Assembly (NCBI RefSeq): GCF_001051235.1
Contig: NZ_CBTJ020000027.1
Span: forward strand, 1-64,000
Length of the DNA stretch: 64,000 nt
Origin: Candidatus Competibacter denitrificans Run_A_D11
GTDB lineage: Bacteria; Pseudomonadota; Gammaproteobacteria; Competibacterales; Competibacteraceae
Direction of reading: 5' to 3'
Shown: piece after piece, positions 46,801-56,836 of the stretch
Numbering within the stretch: the stretch's first letter is position 1
How the letters are laid out: the number at the start of each line of letters is the position of its first letter
Position numbers and translations under genes: made by a program
The notes under the pieces: generated by a model
Told to the model about the DNA's origin: nothing
The model's input: only the letters and a program-made list of their open reading frames with translations
The model's database searches: none

Positions 46801-46910
46801 TAAAGCGCCAGACCGACCGTCACCACCAAAATGGCAGCAATACCGCCAAAGGTCGCATATAAAGCGGTCTTAAAGCGGTTCCTTTCCGCACTACCGGCTC
46901 TACTGCCCAT
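43878..46910 (-). CDS. Hybrid sensor histidine kinase with two receiver domains
   Basis: A 1010-aa membrane sensor. TM1 is near residues 15-38; a periplasmic region of about 420 residues, rich in helices, follows; TM2 is at about 463-488. The HisKA phospho-acceptor is H518 in NMSHEIRTP. The HATPase domain has [16 protein letters not shown] and [14 protein letters not shown]1 has its phospho-Asp at 802 ([11 protein letters not shown]) and REC2 at 940 ([11 protein letters not shown]). No HPt is fused, so a separate HPt or response regulator must take the signal. The dual-binding-protein gene ends 8 nt upstream of its start, suggesting a periplasmic sensing partner as in TorT-TorS or LuxP-LuxQ. 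Confidence 0.95.
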   Translation of the reverse strand: MGSRAGSAERNRFKTALYATFGGIAAILVVTVGLALYMTNRLGAAVEGTTHEILPETLAALRLSERSALLAALAPTLAGARDQEQLNQLATRLDALIREISIYITRLGARADPNIIAILRDRVALLSHTLQTLKSANTERLLLEEQQNDLLADIHKAHSDFNDTVSPVIYGVTSLNQLLAKRVVRQQITAVQVMQDQHVQQVLATTDLRLSLECPNCGQTDHQSQSLAQSDNGPIRTGLETLRGLQHARLNDDFKILSAAAERFFRAESTDIPAADARREFKVAIETYLAHLREHLTEHLQEELAESQTDLSKLIEQMMRDLRFALDIRAEGNLVFALLATTAEANDPKTLLGLQDRFKRSYEIFQAAAEAFQTSELAHRNPVLADNVGRIDRNLAFIGADGEGLFALRGQILNLEGQIEVWLTDSRRIARAVTDQIDGLVGRVQKDTEALQRVLASQQQALMWTLIWVSTGGLLLAGLIAYGAARLFERHERALRAAKETADRASVIKSEFLANMSHEIRTPMNGVIGMCDLLEGTELDTRQRAFLRTAQGSAKSLLRIINDILDVSKLEAGRLYLESIAFDLREQVEETVALLAADAHRKGLELVAVVGDRVPLRVQGDPIRLHQVLTNLLSNAIKFTEQGEVVLRVESIQEGWVRFMVSDTGIGMSEAQQASIFDAFVQGDGSTTRKYGGTGLGLTISRQLVALMGGALLVRSVAGEGAEFSFALPLTTVMSVIWAAPRAWREQRVLIVDDNVTSGQALHDRLRALGPQPKRVSSGVAALTELRRGVEIGERYSLALLDRHMPMMDGIELASTIEADQSLATIPLVLMETGQYPEEHAAITARLHKPLRSLDLYQVLVKFFGSDEAEMAAAAASDSPQRTQPPLEGKRVLVVEDNPVNQLVCQAMLARFGLIVEIANNGIEGLQALERNRFDLVLMDCQMPEMDGYEATRKIRADEQKRGLGHLPVIALTAHALSGDREKCLEAGMDDFLGKPFQVSDLEMMLERWL

Positions 46911-46918
46911 TCAATCCC

Positions 46919-49435
46919 TCACAATAAGCCGTTGGCGCGTAAAATCTCGCCCGCATTGGACCGGTCGATGGTCAAAGTCGGTAAAGTCACACGCCTGGCG
47001 ACAGGCTCACCCCGTAGAAAGCGCAGTGCCTGCCGGATCGCTTCACTACCGGGCGTTTTATAGAGGAAAGTCGCGGTGAGGACCCCCTCGCTGACCCACT
47101 TCACTCCCTCGGCCGGGATACCGTCCACCCCCAGGAAACTGATGTTCTTGTCCCGCCCTACCTCCTTGGCCGCCAGATAAGCCCCGTAAGCCATTGGGTC
47201 GTTGTGTGCATAGACCAGATCAATCTGCGGGTGAGCGGCTAGGGTATCTGCCATGATCTCGTAGCCACGATCTTGCTTCCAGTCACCGTCGCTGGGTTGA
47301 TTAATGATCTCGATTCCCGGCTCTTGGCTGACGATTTCATAAAAACCCTCATGGCGCTTGTGCGATGCAACGGTTTTCATGCCGCCCCAGATTTCCACCA
47401 CTTTTCCCCGCGCTTTGCCGGTCCCGCCCAGCAGTTTGACCACATAACGGCCGATCTCCCGGCTGATTTCACGATTATCACCACCGATGAACTGCGTGTA
47501 GCGATCATTGGCCACCCCCCGATCCAGGACGAACACCGGAATCCCGGCGTTAAAAGCTTTGCTGACGACAGGCGTTAGTTCTTCTGTGGTTTTGGGTGAA
47601 ATCAGGATCGCATCGACTCGCTGGGCGATGAGTGCTTCCATATCCGCGATCTGCTGTTCGATCTTATCCATAGCATCCTTCACGACCAGATCGACTTCGG
47701 GATAGTTAGCGGCTTCCTCGCGCAATTCCTTATTGAAGAGCAAGCGCCAAGGTTCGGTGGTGGTCGCTTGGGAAAAACCGATCACGAATCGCCGCTGTTG
47801 GGCGACCGCTGGCGGGCGTGGCCCTTCAGGCTGGGATGACAAACCCATGGCGGTACGATAAATGGCAAGCTGGCTTTCACGCCCCAAGCTGTCAGTGATC
47901 TTCTCCCAATCCGCCGCCACTTGATTCAATGCGTCTTCCACGGAAACCGCCCCCTTGAGTGCTTCGATCACCGGGATTTCCAAGGCTTCGCTATAACGGA
48001 AGAACCCAGGAATCCGAAGATCCAAGGCCGCTTGCGGGGAATCGAGGCTGGTGCGCAGTACTTCCAGATACTCGGCCGCCGCCGACCGCGTAAACATCCG
48101 TGTCCAGGCATCGATACTCGTGAAATGCGTCAACCGGTAAGGGTTGATACCAGTCCCGCTGGTCACCACATCGTGCAAGCTATTCTCAGGATTGGAATAC
48201 CATTGGATATAATCCCAGGCTGCCGCCTGCTGGCGGCTGTTGCGCGGCACGCTGGCTACCCAACCGCCTGCCGCCAAGAACGGTGCTTTGTGTGGGCGCT
48301 CGAAGCGCTGCCATTGCCAGGTGCGGGCGTTCCATACCTCCCGACTGCCGGGCAAGACGAAATAGCCGACCTTGCCAACCACGCGCGATTGCTGGGGATC
48401 GTTGGCAAGAGAACCGGTATCACCCCAATCCAGAATCAGTGCGGTACGGCCGCTCAAAAAAGCCTGGCGTGCTTCGACGATTCCATACGTCTTGGCGTCC
48501 GGTGGGCAAAATTTCAGGATCTCCACATAATCTCGAACCGCCCTTACCCAGCCTGGATTATTGATTTGTGCCCGCATGGTATCGGGATCGAAGAATTGCG
48601 CGCCCTTGAAATCCGGGTGATTGGTGTAAGCGGAGGCACGACTGAACACGTCCCAAAATTGCTGGCCACCGCGCACAAACGCTTCGGCCGCCCCGTACAA
48701 CGCCATGCCGCCCGGCCCCTGACGACCGGTGAAAAACTCGGCGATATCCCGATAGTCGGCCCAGGTATCCGGTGGTGCCAGATCCCGACCGTAGCGTTCA
48801 CGAAACTCAGCGCGATTCTTGGGGTCTTCAAACAGATCTTTGCGGTAATAACCCTGAAACAGATCGCCATCCACAGTGATAGCAATCCACTTACCGTTCC
48901 AGGTCATCAACCGTTCACGAAATATCGGGAGAATGTCGTCGAACGTTTCATTGTGAACTAATTCGGACGGGATCTCGGTGAGATGGGGCGCAAAATCACC
49001 CGCCCAAGGCGACATATAAAGCAGCACATCATAGACAGGTTCCGGCGCGGTCATCGACGCTTTAAATGCATCGAAGAGTTGGCCAAATGGTGTACTGATG
49101 ACTTTCACCTTACCGCCGGTTCGTTGCCCCCAAGTCAAGGCATGGGCCTTGGCGGGTCCGCTAATCGTCGGGGCGTTATGTACACCGACGGTGATTTCGA
49201 TACCGGCAAAACGCTGTTCAGGCGACGAGTCCGCCACGGCGAGACCCCAACCTAAAAATACCGTGCAGAGAACCGCCCAGCCCCCAATGGAGAAAACGGC
49301 TTTTCCAGCCGCCTTAGCGACCGCCCACATGAGACATGCCCTTACCGACACTTGGCGTACCCTCTCGACCCATTGCTGACTCACCGATATACTCGAATTG
49401 CTCACTGGCTCAAGCATTTTAGCCTTCTTATCCAT
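46919..49435 (-). CDS. Fusion of two periplasmic binding proteins (family 1 SBP + ribose/YtfQ-type SBP)
   Basis: An 838-aa exported protein. After a hydrophobic segment (about residues 50-68) comes a family-1 (maltose-type) solute-binding domain, about 75-500: EITVGVHNAPTISG, TWADYRDIAEFFTG and AAAWDYIQWYSNPENS. Then a Pro-rich linker (PEGPRPPAVAQQ) precedes a complete ribose/galactofuranose-type binding domain, about 549-838, starting FVIGFSQATTTEPWR with GIPVFVLDRG and VYAHNDPMAYGAYLAA. The second half resembles YtfQ. No permease or ATPase is adjacent; a hybrid kinase follows after 8 nt. An alternative ATG at 49327 would give a cleaner signal peptide. A sensory role is inferred. Confidence 0.85.
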   Translation of the reverse strand: MDKKAKMLEPVSNSSISVSQQWVERVRQVSVRACLMWAVAKAAGKAVFSIGGWAVLCTVFLGWGLAVADSSPEQRFAGIEITVGVHNAPTISGPAKAHALTWGQRTGGKVKVISTPFGQLFDAFKASMTAPEPVYDVLLYMSPWAGDFAPHLTEIPSELVHNETFDDILPIFRERLMTWNGKWIAITVDGDLFQGYYRKDLFEDPKNRAEFRERYGRDLAPPDTWADYRDIAEFFTGRQGPGGMALYGAAEAFVRGGQQFWDVFSRASAYTNHPDFKGAQFFDPDTMRAQINNPGWVRAVRDYVEILKFCPPDAKTYGIVEARQAFLSGRTALILDWGDTGSLANDPQQSRVVGKVGYFVLPGSREVWNARTWQWQRFERPHKAPFLAAGGWVASVPRNSRQQAAAWDYIQWYSNPENSLHDVVTSGTGINPYRLTHFTSIDAWTRMFTRSAAAEYLEVLRTSLDSPQAALDLRIPGFFRYSEALEIPVIEALKGAVSVEDALNQVAADWEKITDSLGRESQLAIYRTAMGLSSQPEGPRPPAVAQQRRFVIGFSQATTTEPWRLLFNKELREEAANYPEVDLVVKDAMDKIEQQIADMEALIAQRVDAILISPKTTEELTPVVSKAFNAGIPVFVLDRGVANDRYTQFIGGDNREISREIGRYVVKLLGGTGKARGKVVEIWGGMKTVASHKRHEGFYEIVSQEPGIEIINQPSDGDWKQDRGYEIMADTLAAHPQIDLVYAHNDPMAYGAYLAAKEVGRDKNISFLGVDGIPAEGVKWVSEGVLTATFLYKTPGSEAIRQALRFLRGEPVARRVTLPTLTIDRSNAGEILRANGLL

Positions 49436-49593
49436 GATTTATTGATTTAACTCATAAATACCCACCGAACTGTATTATGGCAGATAGCGCTTGATGGTAG
49501 CTTTTCCCCTTGGTTGCCGAACGGATTCCGCAAGCCACCCCAAAAACCGAACTCTCCTTCCTCAAAAAGAATAAGTAATTTTCAGGTATTCTG

Positions 49594-51012
49594 ATGACTC
49601 AATATATCCCATCGGCGCGCATTTCGTGGACACCCGCCAGTTGGCGTGGCAAATCGGCTGCCCAACTTCCAGATTACCCAGACTCTGCGGCTTTAACCGA
49701 AGTCGAAGAGCGCCTGGCAGCCTCCCTGCCGCTCGTATTCGCCGGTGAAATCCGTGCCCTGCGTGAGCAGTTAGCCGAGGTCGCCGTCGGCCGGGCCTTT
49801 CTCCTGCAAGGCGGCGATTGCGCCGAGAGCTTCGCCCAGTTTAACGAGCCGGCCATCACCGACACCTTTCGGGTACTGCTGCAAATGGCGGTGGTGCTTA
49901 CCTTCGCCGCTGCGTGTCCGGTGGTCAAGGTCGGGCGGATGGCTGGCCAGTTCGCCAAACCGCGCAGCTCGCCGACCGAAACGCAAGACGGCAGGGTCTT
50001 GCCAAGCTATCGGGGCGATATCGTTAACGGTCTGGATTTCACTGAGGCCGCACGCCGGCCTGAGCCGCGCCGGCAGCTACGGGCTTACGCCCAATCGGCG
50101 GCCACCTTGAATCTGCTGCGGGCGCTCGCGCAAGGCGGCTTTGCCGACTTGCATCGTGTTCAGCAGTGGAATCTCGATTTCCTGCACACTAATCCTCTGG
50201 GCGCGCGTTACCAGGAGCTGGCGGGCCGAATCAGTGAAACACTGGCCTTTATGCGGGCTTGCCGGTTGGATGCCGCCACCGATCCTCAAGTGCGTCAGGT
50301 ACAATTTTACACCTCGCATGAAGCCTTGCTGCTGAATTATGAGCAAGCCCTGACCCGGCGCGATTCGACGACCGGCGCCTGGTACAGTGGATCAGCACAT
50401 TTTCTGTGGATCGGCGAACGTACCCGTCAACTGGACGGTGCGCATGTGGAATTCGCGCGCGGAATCGCCAATCCCATTGGCGTCAAGCTAGGGCCAACCA
50501 CCGATTCTGATACCTTGTTACGACTGTTGGATGCCTTGAATCCCACCGACCAACCAGGCCGCTTGACCCTGATCAGCCGGATGGGGGCGGATCGGATCGA
50601 GACGGCGCTGCCGCCGCTGATCCGAGCGGTCCAGCGGGAGGGTCGGCAGGTGGTATGGTCCTGCGATCCCATGCACGGTAATACGCTGGCAACCCGCACC
50701 GGCTATAAAACCCGGCCGTTCGCCCGGATTCTTGATGAGGTACGCGGTTTCTTTGCGATCCATCGAGCCGAGGGAAGCATACCCGGCGGTATGCATTTTG
50801 AGCTGACCGGCCAGGATGTCACCGAGTGCTTAGGGGGATCGCAAGCGATCACTGAAGAGGGATTAGCCGACCGTTACCACACCCAATGCGATCCGCGCTT
50901 GAATGCCTTACAAAGCCTGGAACTGGCATTCCTGATTGCAGAAACCTTGAAGGACTATCGCCGGGCGACGCAACGGGATCATAAGGTGGAAAACGGAGGC
51001 AGGGATACATGA
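49594..51012 (+). CDS. Class II (plant-type) DAHP synthase
   Basis: A 472-aa first enzyme of the shikimate pathway (PEP + erythrose-4-phosphate to DAHP). It is of the class II family, unrelated in sequence to E. coli AroFGH. Landmarks: [15 protein letters not shown] with the metal Cys, [20 protein letters not shown]-region equivalent [17 protein letters not shown], and [12 protein letters not shown]. The metal Glu and Asp follow in [15 protein letters not shown]. The next gene overlaps by 4 nt, an unusual partner. In some bacteria class II enzymes serve aromatic secondary metabolism, but no such cluster is visible here, so it may be the housekeeping enzyme. Confidence 0.95.
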   Translation: MTQYIPSARISWTPASWRGKSAAQLPDYPDSAALTEVEERLAASLPLVFAGEIRALREQLAEVAVGRAFLLQGGDCAESFAQFNEPAITDTFRVLLQMAVVLTFAAACPVVKVGRMAGQFAKPRSSPTETQDGRVLPSYRGDIVNGLDFTEAARRPEPRRQLRAYAQSAATLNLLRALAQGGFADLHRVQQWNLDFLHTNPLGARYQELAGRISETLAFMRACRLDAATDPQVRQVQFYTSHEALLLNYEQALTRRDSTTGAWYSGSAHFLWIGERTRQLDGAHVEFARGIANPIGVKLGPTTDSDTLLRLLDALNPTDQPGRLTLISRMGADRIETALPPLIRAVQREGRQVVWSCDPMHGNTLATRTGYKTRPFARILDEVRGFFAIHRAEGSIPGGMHFELTGQDVTECLGGSQAITEEGLADRYHTQCDPRLNALQSLELAFLIAETLKDYRRATQRDHKVENGGRDT

Positions 51013-51728
51013 TCGATGCCACGCCACGCTTATTGCTAGTCATGCAAGCGGCCGATGCCAGCGCGGGTCGCTGTGATCACAAATTGCGCGCGCGCGGTTA
51101 TCAACTCGATTACTGCTATCCGCAAGCCGGCCAACCCTTACCGGCGGATATGGAGCGCTACGCGGGCGCCATGATGTTCGGTGGCCCCATGAGCGCGAAC
51201 GATGATCGCACGCGGCCGGGCATTCGGGCGCAACTGGACTGGATTCCCCGCGTGCTGGCGTCCGAACGGCCTTTTCTGGGGATTTGCCTAGGCGCTCAAT
51301 TGCTGGCGCGCACCCTGGGCGCTACAGTCAAACCACATCCAGCCGGGCTGGCGGAAATTGGCTACTTCGCGGTCGATCCGACGCCGCCGGGCCAATCGCT
51401 CTTCGCCGAACCGCTCCATGTCTATCACTGGCATCGTGAGGGCTTCGAACTGCCCTCCGGGGCCGAGTTACTGGCAAGCGGCGAATGTTTTCCCCATCAA
51501 GCGTATCGTTACGGTAGCTATGCTGTCGGCGTGCAATTCCACCCCGAAGTCAACCGCCGCATCCTGGAAACGTGGCTGGTGGAGGGTGCCGATCAACTGG
51601 GTTTGCCGGGTGCCCAATCCGCCGCCGAACAACGAACCGGCCATGCCCGCCACGATGCGGCTTTAGATCAATGGACTGATGATTTTCTAGATGACTGGCT
51701 CGGCTCAAAGGGTGGGATTCGGTTTTAA
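51009..51728 (+). CDS. Class I glutamine amidotransferase (GATase1) domain protein
   Basis: A 239-aa protein of the GMP-synthase-like GATase1 family. The nucleophile is C93 in GICLGAQ and the catalytic pair is H178/E180 in VQFHPE. The N-terminal [10 protein letters not shown] and long C-terminal tail match stand-alone members rather than TrpG or PabA. Its ATG overlaps the DAHP synthase stop, implying co-translation. The synthase partner is not visible; hydrolysis of a gamma-glutamyl bond or amide transfer is inferred. Confidence 0.9.
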   Translation: MIDATPRLLLVMQAADASAGRCDHKLRARGYQLDYCYPQAGQPLPADMERYAGAMMFGGPMSANDDRTRPGIRAQLDWIPRVLASERPFLGICLGAQLLARTLGATVKPHPAGLAEIGYFAVDPTPPGQSLFAEPLHVYHWHREGFELPSGAELLASGECFPHQAYRYGSYAVGVQFHPEVNRRILETWLVEGADQLGLPGAQSAAEQRTGHARHDAALDQWTDDFLDDWLGSKGGIRF

Positions 51729-51840
51729 GGCGGCGACCCTACTTATTGGCCTCGACGCAGTAGCAGCGTAGCTCCCGGCAGCCTGCCGCTTTAAGCGCAG
51801 CAAACGCTGCCATCTGCAACGATCTTGGCCAAGCTGACCC

Positions 51841-53427
51841 TCACAACTGTCGATCAGCTAAAAAATAGCGGCCTAAAAACTCATCAAACGGCAGCGTATC
51901 CGCCGCTTCGATTGCCCGTTGTTTTTGCCAGGATTGCGCCGCTGCCTCGGTAAAAAACTGCCTTCTTTCGCTCGCCAGTGGAACCGCTTGAAAATAGGCG
52001 CGGTGCTGCTCCGACAGTCGTCGGGTACAGCGGAAGAAATTTTCGCCACTGGCACGCATCTCTGCCAGGATTCGAGCCGATGGCGTCCGCTCCGGGTCGG
52101 CCAGCGTCTCGCGCTGTTCGGCTAGAGCCAGCGCATAACTGCCTCCTGGTTCGCCGCCATCGAGCAGATCACAGATCGCTGCTAACTGATCCAAGAGCCG
52201 CGCCCCCCACTGCCGTAACGGCAGATTCGGTTCGTGCCGACATTGCAGGATCAAGCGCGGATCGCGGCCGGAAAGAGCAACCGCCATCTGGTTATCGTCA
52301 TTGATCCGTCGCTCTTCCGCATCCAGCGGTGGTGATTCATGCAACAGGCACAGCAGCAAAAATGCTTCCAAAAAGCGAAGTTGAGAACTGTTAGTGCCTA
52401 GCGGATCAAGCGGATTGAGATCAAGCGAGCGCAGTTCGACATATTGCACACCACGTCGTTGCAGCGCCAGAGAGGGTTTTTCGTTGTCTTGCGGCGGCTG
52501 CTTTGGCCGCATGGAGGTGTAATACTCGTTTTCGATTTGCAAGATATTGGCGTTGAGCTGACGGTACTCACCATCCACTTTGACGCCGATCTGTTGGTAA
52601 GCAGGCCAAGGGGTTACCGTCGCCTGGGTCAGGCTGGCGATATATTCTGCCAGCGAGTTGTAACAGACATTCACCCCACTTTTCTTTTCGGTACGGTTGG
52701 TATAACCGATATTGCTCATCCGCAGCGAGGTGGCGTAAGGGCCATAACAGGTATGGTCATCAAACTCAGGCAAGGCGGTCGATTTGCCGTCGAGAAACGA
52801 CTTGCAAACCGCTGGCGAAGCCCCAAAGAGGTATAAAATCAACCAGCCAAACCGTTGCAGGTTGCGAATTAAGCCGAAATACGCTCCAGAGCGGAAATCC
52901 TGTAATGAACTCTGCTCCCGTTCGTGTGCCTGAAACGCCGCCCAAAAAATATCCGGCAAAGAAAAGTTGAAGTGAATCCCCGCGATGACTTGCATGATAC
53001 GACCGTAGCGCCACGCCAGCCCTCGACGGTAGATGTGTTTCATCAGACCGAGATTGGAAGCGCCATATTCGGCGATGGGGATACTGGCTTCGCCCGCGAC
53101 GATGCATGGCATACTGGCAGCCCACAACAACTCATCGCCAATGTGCTCATAAGCCAACCGATGGCACTCATCCAGAAAGCGCAGGGCTTCCTCGGCATTG
53201 GCCAACGGCGGAGTGATAAACTCCAACAAAGCTTCCGAATAATCGGTGGTGATGAACGGATGGGTTAAAGCCGCTCCCAGGGCGGGCGGATGCCGGATTT
53301 GTGAAATTTGGCCATCGGGTGCGACTCGCAGCGTTTCCCGTTCAAGGCCGAGCCGCCGGCCCTCGAACAAAGCGTGGGCATTCGCGCCTGCTAGCCACGT
53401 CAAACGCCGATCAAGCAGTGTGGACAA
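51841..53427 (-). CDS. gshA: Glutamate-cysteine ligase (E. coli type)
   Basis: ATP-dependent ligation of glutamate and cysteine, the first and rate-limiting step in glutathione synthesis. The 528-aa product, close to the E. coli enzyme, shows GLERETLRV, TTDYSEALLEFITPP, SMPCIV, and GIHFNFSLPD. I start at the TTG (53427), which has GGGAGA 9 nt upstream; E. coli gshA also uses TTG. An in-frame ATG at 53523 adds 32 poorly conserved residues. It is divergent from a leucyl aminopeptidase gene. Confidence 0.95.
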   Translation of the reverse strand: MSTLLDRRLTWLAGANAHALFEGRRLGLERETLRVAPDGQISQIRHPPALGAALTHPFITTDYSEALLEFITPPLANAEEALRFLDECHRLAYEHIGDELLWAASMPCIVAGEASIPIAEYGASNLGLMKHIYRRGLAWRYGRIMQVIAGIHFNFSLPDIFWAAFQAHEREQSSLQDFRSGAYFGLIRNLQRFGWLILYLFGASPAVCKSFLDGKSTALPEFDDHTCYGPYATSLRMSNIGYTNRTEKKSGVNVCYNSLAEYIASLTQATVTPWPAYQQIGVKVDGEYRQLNANILQIENEYYTSMRPKQPPQDNEKPSLALQRRGVQYVELRSLDLNPLDPLGTNSSQLRFLEAFLLLCLLHESPPLDAEERRINDDNQMAVALSGRDPRLILQCRHEPNLPLRQWGARLLDQLAAICDLLDGGEPGGSYALALAEQRETLADPERTPSARILAEMRASGENFFRCTRRLSEQHRAYFQAVPLASERRQFFTEAAAQSWQKQRAIEAADTLPFDEFLGRYFLADRQL

Positions 53428-53566
53428 GGTATTTGGTCTCCCGGTGGATCGGCTTGCGCCGGAGCTGGAACGATCACAACCCAAATCAGCCCGCCCTCGG
53501 CATGGGTGGGAATTGGGGGGCATTGTAAATGAAAATCAATTCGGCAGATTCCGCAGAGAGGTCTGT

Positions 53567-54949
53567 ATGAACGATGGTTTGCTCCTTGAGCCTCCGTCCG
53601 GCTGTATTCCCCTGATTCCAGTCCCTGAAAACCAAGCCGAGCATTGGCTACCAGAGCAAGATAGCCGTGTACGCGCCTGGCTCACCGCGACCGGTTTCAA
53701 TATGAAACCTGGTCATTTCAGTTTGATACCAAGCACCGATGGCCGCTTGCAAGCAGTCGTCGCCTGGATCAAGAGCGCGGACGATCTCTGGGCTTTAGGC
53801 AATCTGTCGGATATGTTGCCGGCCGGCGACTATGCGCTTCATGCGGCTTTTACTGCAAAGCAACTGGAACGACTAACGCTGGGGTGGGCGCTGGGTGCGT
53901 ACCGGTTTACCCGCTACAAAGAGACCAAACGGGCGGGCGCGCGGCTGGCTCTGAATCCCGCTTGTGATGCGCAACGCATCAGTCGGCAGCTAGCAGCGAT
54001 CACCTTGGTGCGCGATCTGATCAACACGCCAGCGGAAGACATGATGCCGGCCCAGCTCGCTGAGGCGGCCGCGACGCTGGCACAACGCTTCGGCGCATCC
54101 ATCGAGCAGATTGTGGGGGATGACCTGCTGGTCAGCAACTACCCACTGATTCACGCCGTCGGCCGCGCCAGTGTTCATGCGCCACGCTTGTTGGATCTAC
54201 GCTGGGGCGATCCACAGCACCCTAAAATCACTCTGATCGGCAAGGGGGTTTGTTTTGATAGCGGCGGGCTTGATTTGAAACCCGCCAGTGCGATGCGCTT
54301 GATGAAGAAAGATATGGGCGGCGCGGCGACTGCGCTGGGATTAGCTCACTTGATCATGGATTCTGGTTTGCCCGTGCGCTTGCGGGTGTTGCTTGCGGCT
54401 GTGGACAATGCAGTCTCCGGCAATGCCTTCCGACCCGGCGATGTGCTGCGTTCCCGTCGGGGTTCGACCATTGAGGTCCACAATACCGATGCCGAGGGGC
54501 GGCTGATTCTATGCGATGCCCTGACCGAGGCGAGTAGCGAACAACCGGAAGTCCTCCTCGATTTTGCCACATTGACGGGTGCGGCACGGGTTGCGCTCGG
54601 CACTGAAATTCCAGCCATGTTCTGCAACGACGAGGCCCTGGCCTGCGGATTATTGGCGGCGGCAGCACAGGAACAAGATCCAATCTGGCGCCTGCCGTTT
54701 CATCAAGCGTACCGGGATCTGCTAGACAGCAAGATTGCCGATATCGCCAACGCCAGCGAATCATCCTATGCTGGCGCCATCACCGCAGCCTTGTTTCTAA
54801 AGGAATTTGTTGACGATAGCATCCCGTGGGCGCATTTCGATCTGATGGCATGGAATCTCAAAACGCAGCCAGGACGGCCCGAAGGTGGCGAGGCAATGGC
54901 CATGCGAGCAGCATTCGCTTGGCTAGAGCAACGTTATAGCGGCGGCTAG
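53567..54949 (+). CDS. M17 leucyl aminopeptidase family protein
   Basis: A 460-aa dinuclear-metal aminopeptidase. The N-terminal domain is divergent; the C-terminal catalytic half (about residues 170-455) has GKGVCFDSGGLDLKP and NTDAEGRLIL. These supply the Lys, Asp and Glu ligands and the catalytic Arg. MKKDMGGAATALGL and FATLTGAARVALG also fit. The ATG at 53567 follows GAGAGG. Length resembles PepB-like members. Divergent from gshA, a layout consistent with Cys-Gly turnover, but that is inference. Confidence 0.93.
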   Translation: MNDGLLLEPPSGCIPLIPVPENQAEHWLPEQDSRVRAWLTATGFNMKPGHFSLIPSTDGRLQAVVAWIKSADDLWALGNLSDMLPAGDYALHAAFTAKQLERLTLGWALGAYRFTRYKETKRAGARLALNPACDAQRISRQLAAITLVRDLINTPAEDMMPAQLAEAAATLAQRFGASIEQIVGDDLLVSNYPLIHAVGRASVHAPRLLDLRWGDPQHPKITLIGKGVCFDSGGLDLKPASAMRLMKKDMGGAATALGLAHLIMDSGLPVRLRVLLAAVDNAVSGNAFRPGDVLRSRRGSTIEVHNTDAEGRLILCDALTEASSEQPEVLLDFATLTGAARVALGTEIPAMFCNDEALACGLLAAAAQEQDPIWRLPFHQAYRDLLDSKIADIANASESSYAGAITAALFLKEFVDDSIPWAHFDLMAWNLKTQPGRPEGGEAMAMRAAFAWLEQRYSGG

Positions 54950-55012
54950 TCGCTCAAACCGATCCAGCGCCCTCCCTGGCGCGGCACAATGAAACGTCCT
55001 GAAAAAGGATAA

Positions 55013-55909
55013 TCAGGCGACCGGGTGACGCAGTTGCGGATTCTGCACCGGGGGCTTGACTGAATAGTCATAGAAGCCCTTGTTGGTCTTGCGGCCCAGA
55101 TAACCCAGTTGCACTAGACGGGTCAGCGTGTGCGGTGGCGACACATGAGGTTGATGCATATCTTGATAGATATTCATGGTCATGGCTTCCACCACATCCA
55201 AACCGATGTAATCGGCTAACTCAAACGGCCCCATGGGATGGCCAGCGCCCGATTTCATGGCGTGATCGATGTCGGCGATGGTGCCCGTTCCCATTTCCAG
55301 CAAGCGAATGGCACTGAGCATGTAAGGAGTCAGCAACCGGTTGACGATGAAGCCGGTGGTATCTTGTACGATCACCGGGTCTTTCTTCAGTTTCTTGCAG
55401 AACACGTCAAGGGTTTTGATCGTCTCGTCCGAGGTCTCGAAGGCATGGATGATCTCGACAAGTTTCATCACCGGAGCGGGATTGAAGAAATGCAGGCCGG
55501 CAACCCGACCCCGATGCTTGCAAACCGCCATCAGCGCCGTGACCGACAGCGTGGATGTGTTGGTCGTCAGTAATGCTTCCGGCGCAACGATGCCTTCCAG
55601 ACGTTGGAACAGGGCTTTTTTAGTATCCAAATCTTCGATGATCGATTCGATGATCAGATCGCAGCCCGCAACGTCTTCTTCTTTGGTTGTGAACTGCAAC
55701 AAACCGAGCGTGGAATCCTTTTGTTCGGCAGTCATCTTGCCGCGCTCGACCATCTTGGCAAGAGATTTATCCAAACCCGACCGAATTTTGTCGGTCGAAC
55801 CTGGCGTCGCCTTGACGGCCACGGTGGCAATACCTGCCTGTGCGCACACTTGCGCCACGCCCAGACCCATAGCACCACAGCCCATAACACCGACTTTTTT
55901 GATTTCCAT
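55013..55909 (-). CDS. 3-hydroxybutyryl-CoA dehydrogenase
   Basis: A 298-aa NAD(P)-dependent dehydrogenase oxidising or forming 3-hydroxyacyl-CoA. The Rossmann motif GVMGCGAMGLGVAQ is at the N-terminus. NTSTLSVTAL and the catalytic His in GLHFFNPAPVMKLVEI are present. FIVNRLLTPY and SGAGHPMGPFELADYIG belong to the C-terminal dimerisation domain. It is downstream of a crotonase gene on the same strand (150 nt apart), so the pair may process crotonyl/3-hydroxybutyryl-CoA. Direction (butyrate oxidation or synthesis, PHB supply) is not visible. Confidence 0.95.
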   Translation of the reverse strand: MEIKKVGVMGCGAMGLGVAQVCAQAGIATVAVKATPGSTDKIRSGLDKSLAKMVERGKMTAEQKDSTLGLLQFTTKEEDVAGCDLIIESIIEDLDTKKALFQRLEGIVAPEALLTTNTSTLSVTALMAVCKHRGRVAGLHFFNPAPVMKLVEIIHAFETSDETIKTLDVFCKKLKKDPVIVQDTTGFIVNRLLTPYMLSAIRLLEMGTGTIADIDHAMKSGAGHPMGPFELADYIGLDVVEAMTMNIYQDMHQPHVSPPHTLTRLVQLGYLGRKTNKGFYDYSVKPPVQNPQLRHPVA

Positions 55910-56059
55910 CGCTTATGCCTTATTGTGATAGTGTAATGACATATAGTTTCTCCGGCGGCCAAAACGCAAATCCGAATAAACCATCGATATTATATTGAAT
56001 TCCGATAGTATCGGTTAAATTCATTATCAAGTATCGGCTGGGTTTGACCTGCGGTTCGA

Positions 56060-56836
56060 TCAGCGATGCTTCAGATCGGGTGCCCGTTTACCGACGAACG
56101 CCTCCATCCCCTCTTTTTGGTCTTCGGTCGCAAACACTGCATGGAACGTCCGCCGTTCGAACAGCAACCCTTCGGCCAGACTGGTTTCCAACGCGCGGTT
56201 GATACATTCCTTGGTCATCATCACGGCGGGCAATGACATCCCAGCGATCAATTCAGCGGTCTTCATGGCTTCTTCAATTAACTCGGCTACCGGCACAATC
56301 CGGCTGACCAATCCGGCCCGTTCCGCTTCAACGGCATCCATCATTCGACCCGTTAAACACAGTTCCATCGCTTTCGATTTACCGACCAACCGAGTCAAGC
56401 GCTGGGTACCACCAGCACCGGGCAAAATACCGAGTTTGATTTCCGGCTGACCGAATTTGGCGGTGTCAGCGGCCAGAATAAAATCACACATCATGGCCAG
56501 TTCGCAGCCACCACCTAAAGCGTAGCCGGCCACCGCCGCAATCACCGGCTTACGGCAACGACTGGCCCGCTCCCAGTTGCGGGTGATGAAGTTGGCCTTA
56601 TAGGCGTCCATGTAGGAATAATCCTTCATGCCTTTAATGTCGGCGCCAGCGGCAAAAACTTTTTCACCACCGGTGATAACGATAGCGCGCACGGCCTCGT
56701 TGGCTTCCACTCCATCCAGGGCTGCCGTCAATTCATCCATCAACTCGTTAGATAGAGCATTGAAAGCCTTGGGTCGGTTGAGCGTGATCAAAGCAACCGG
56801 CCCACGGATTTCGACGCGGATATTTTCATAATTCAT
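56060..56836 (-). CDS. Enoyl-CoA hydratase (crotonase)
   Basis: A 258-aa crotonase with both catalytic Glu: [11 protein letters not shown] and [19 protein letters not shown]. The oxyanion loop is [14 protein letters not shown]. It is much closer to short-chain enoyl-CoA hydratase than the crotonase at 6073. Its ATG has a near-perfect AAAGGAGGTG ribosome site, the strongest in the window, suggesting high expression. It lies upstream of the 3-hydroxybutyryl-CoA dehydrogenase and probably acts with it. Confidence 0.95.
   Translation of the reverse strand: MNYENIRVEIRGPVALITLNRPKAFNALSNELMDELTAALDGVEANEAVRAIVITGGEKVFAAGADIKGMKDYSYMDAYKANFITRNWERASRCRKPVIAAVAGYALGGGCELAMMCDFILAADTAKFGQPEIKLGILPGAGGTQRLTRLVGKSKAMELCLTGRMMDAVEAERAGLVSRIVPVAELIEEAMKTAELIAGMSLPAVMMTKECINRALETSLAEGLLFERRTFHAVFATEDQKEGMEAFVGKRAPDLKHR

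Noticed and set aside
47921..48961. 346-codon plus-strand frame opposite the dual-SBP gene
   Set aside because: Shadow frame; the minus-strand protein has complete domain structure across it.
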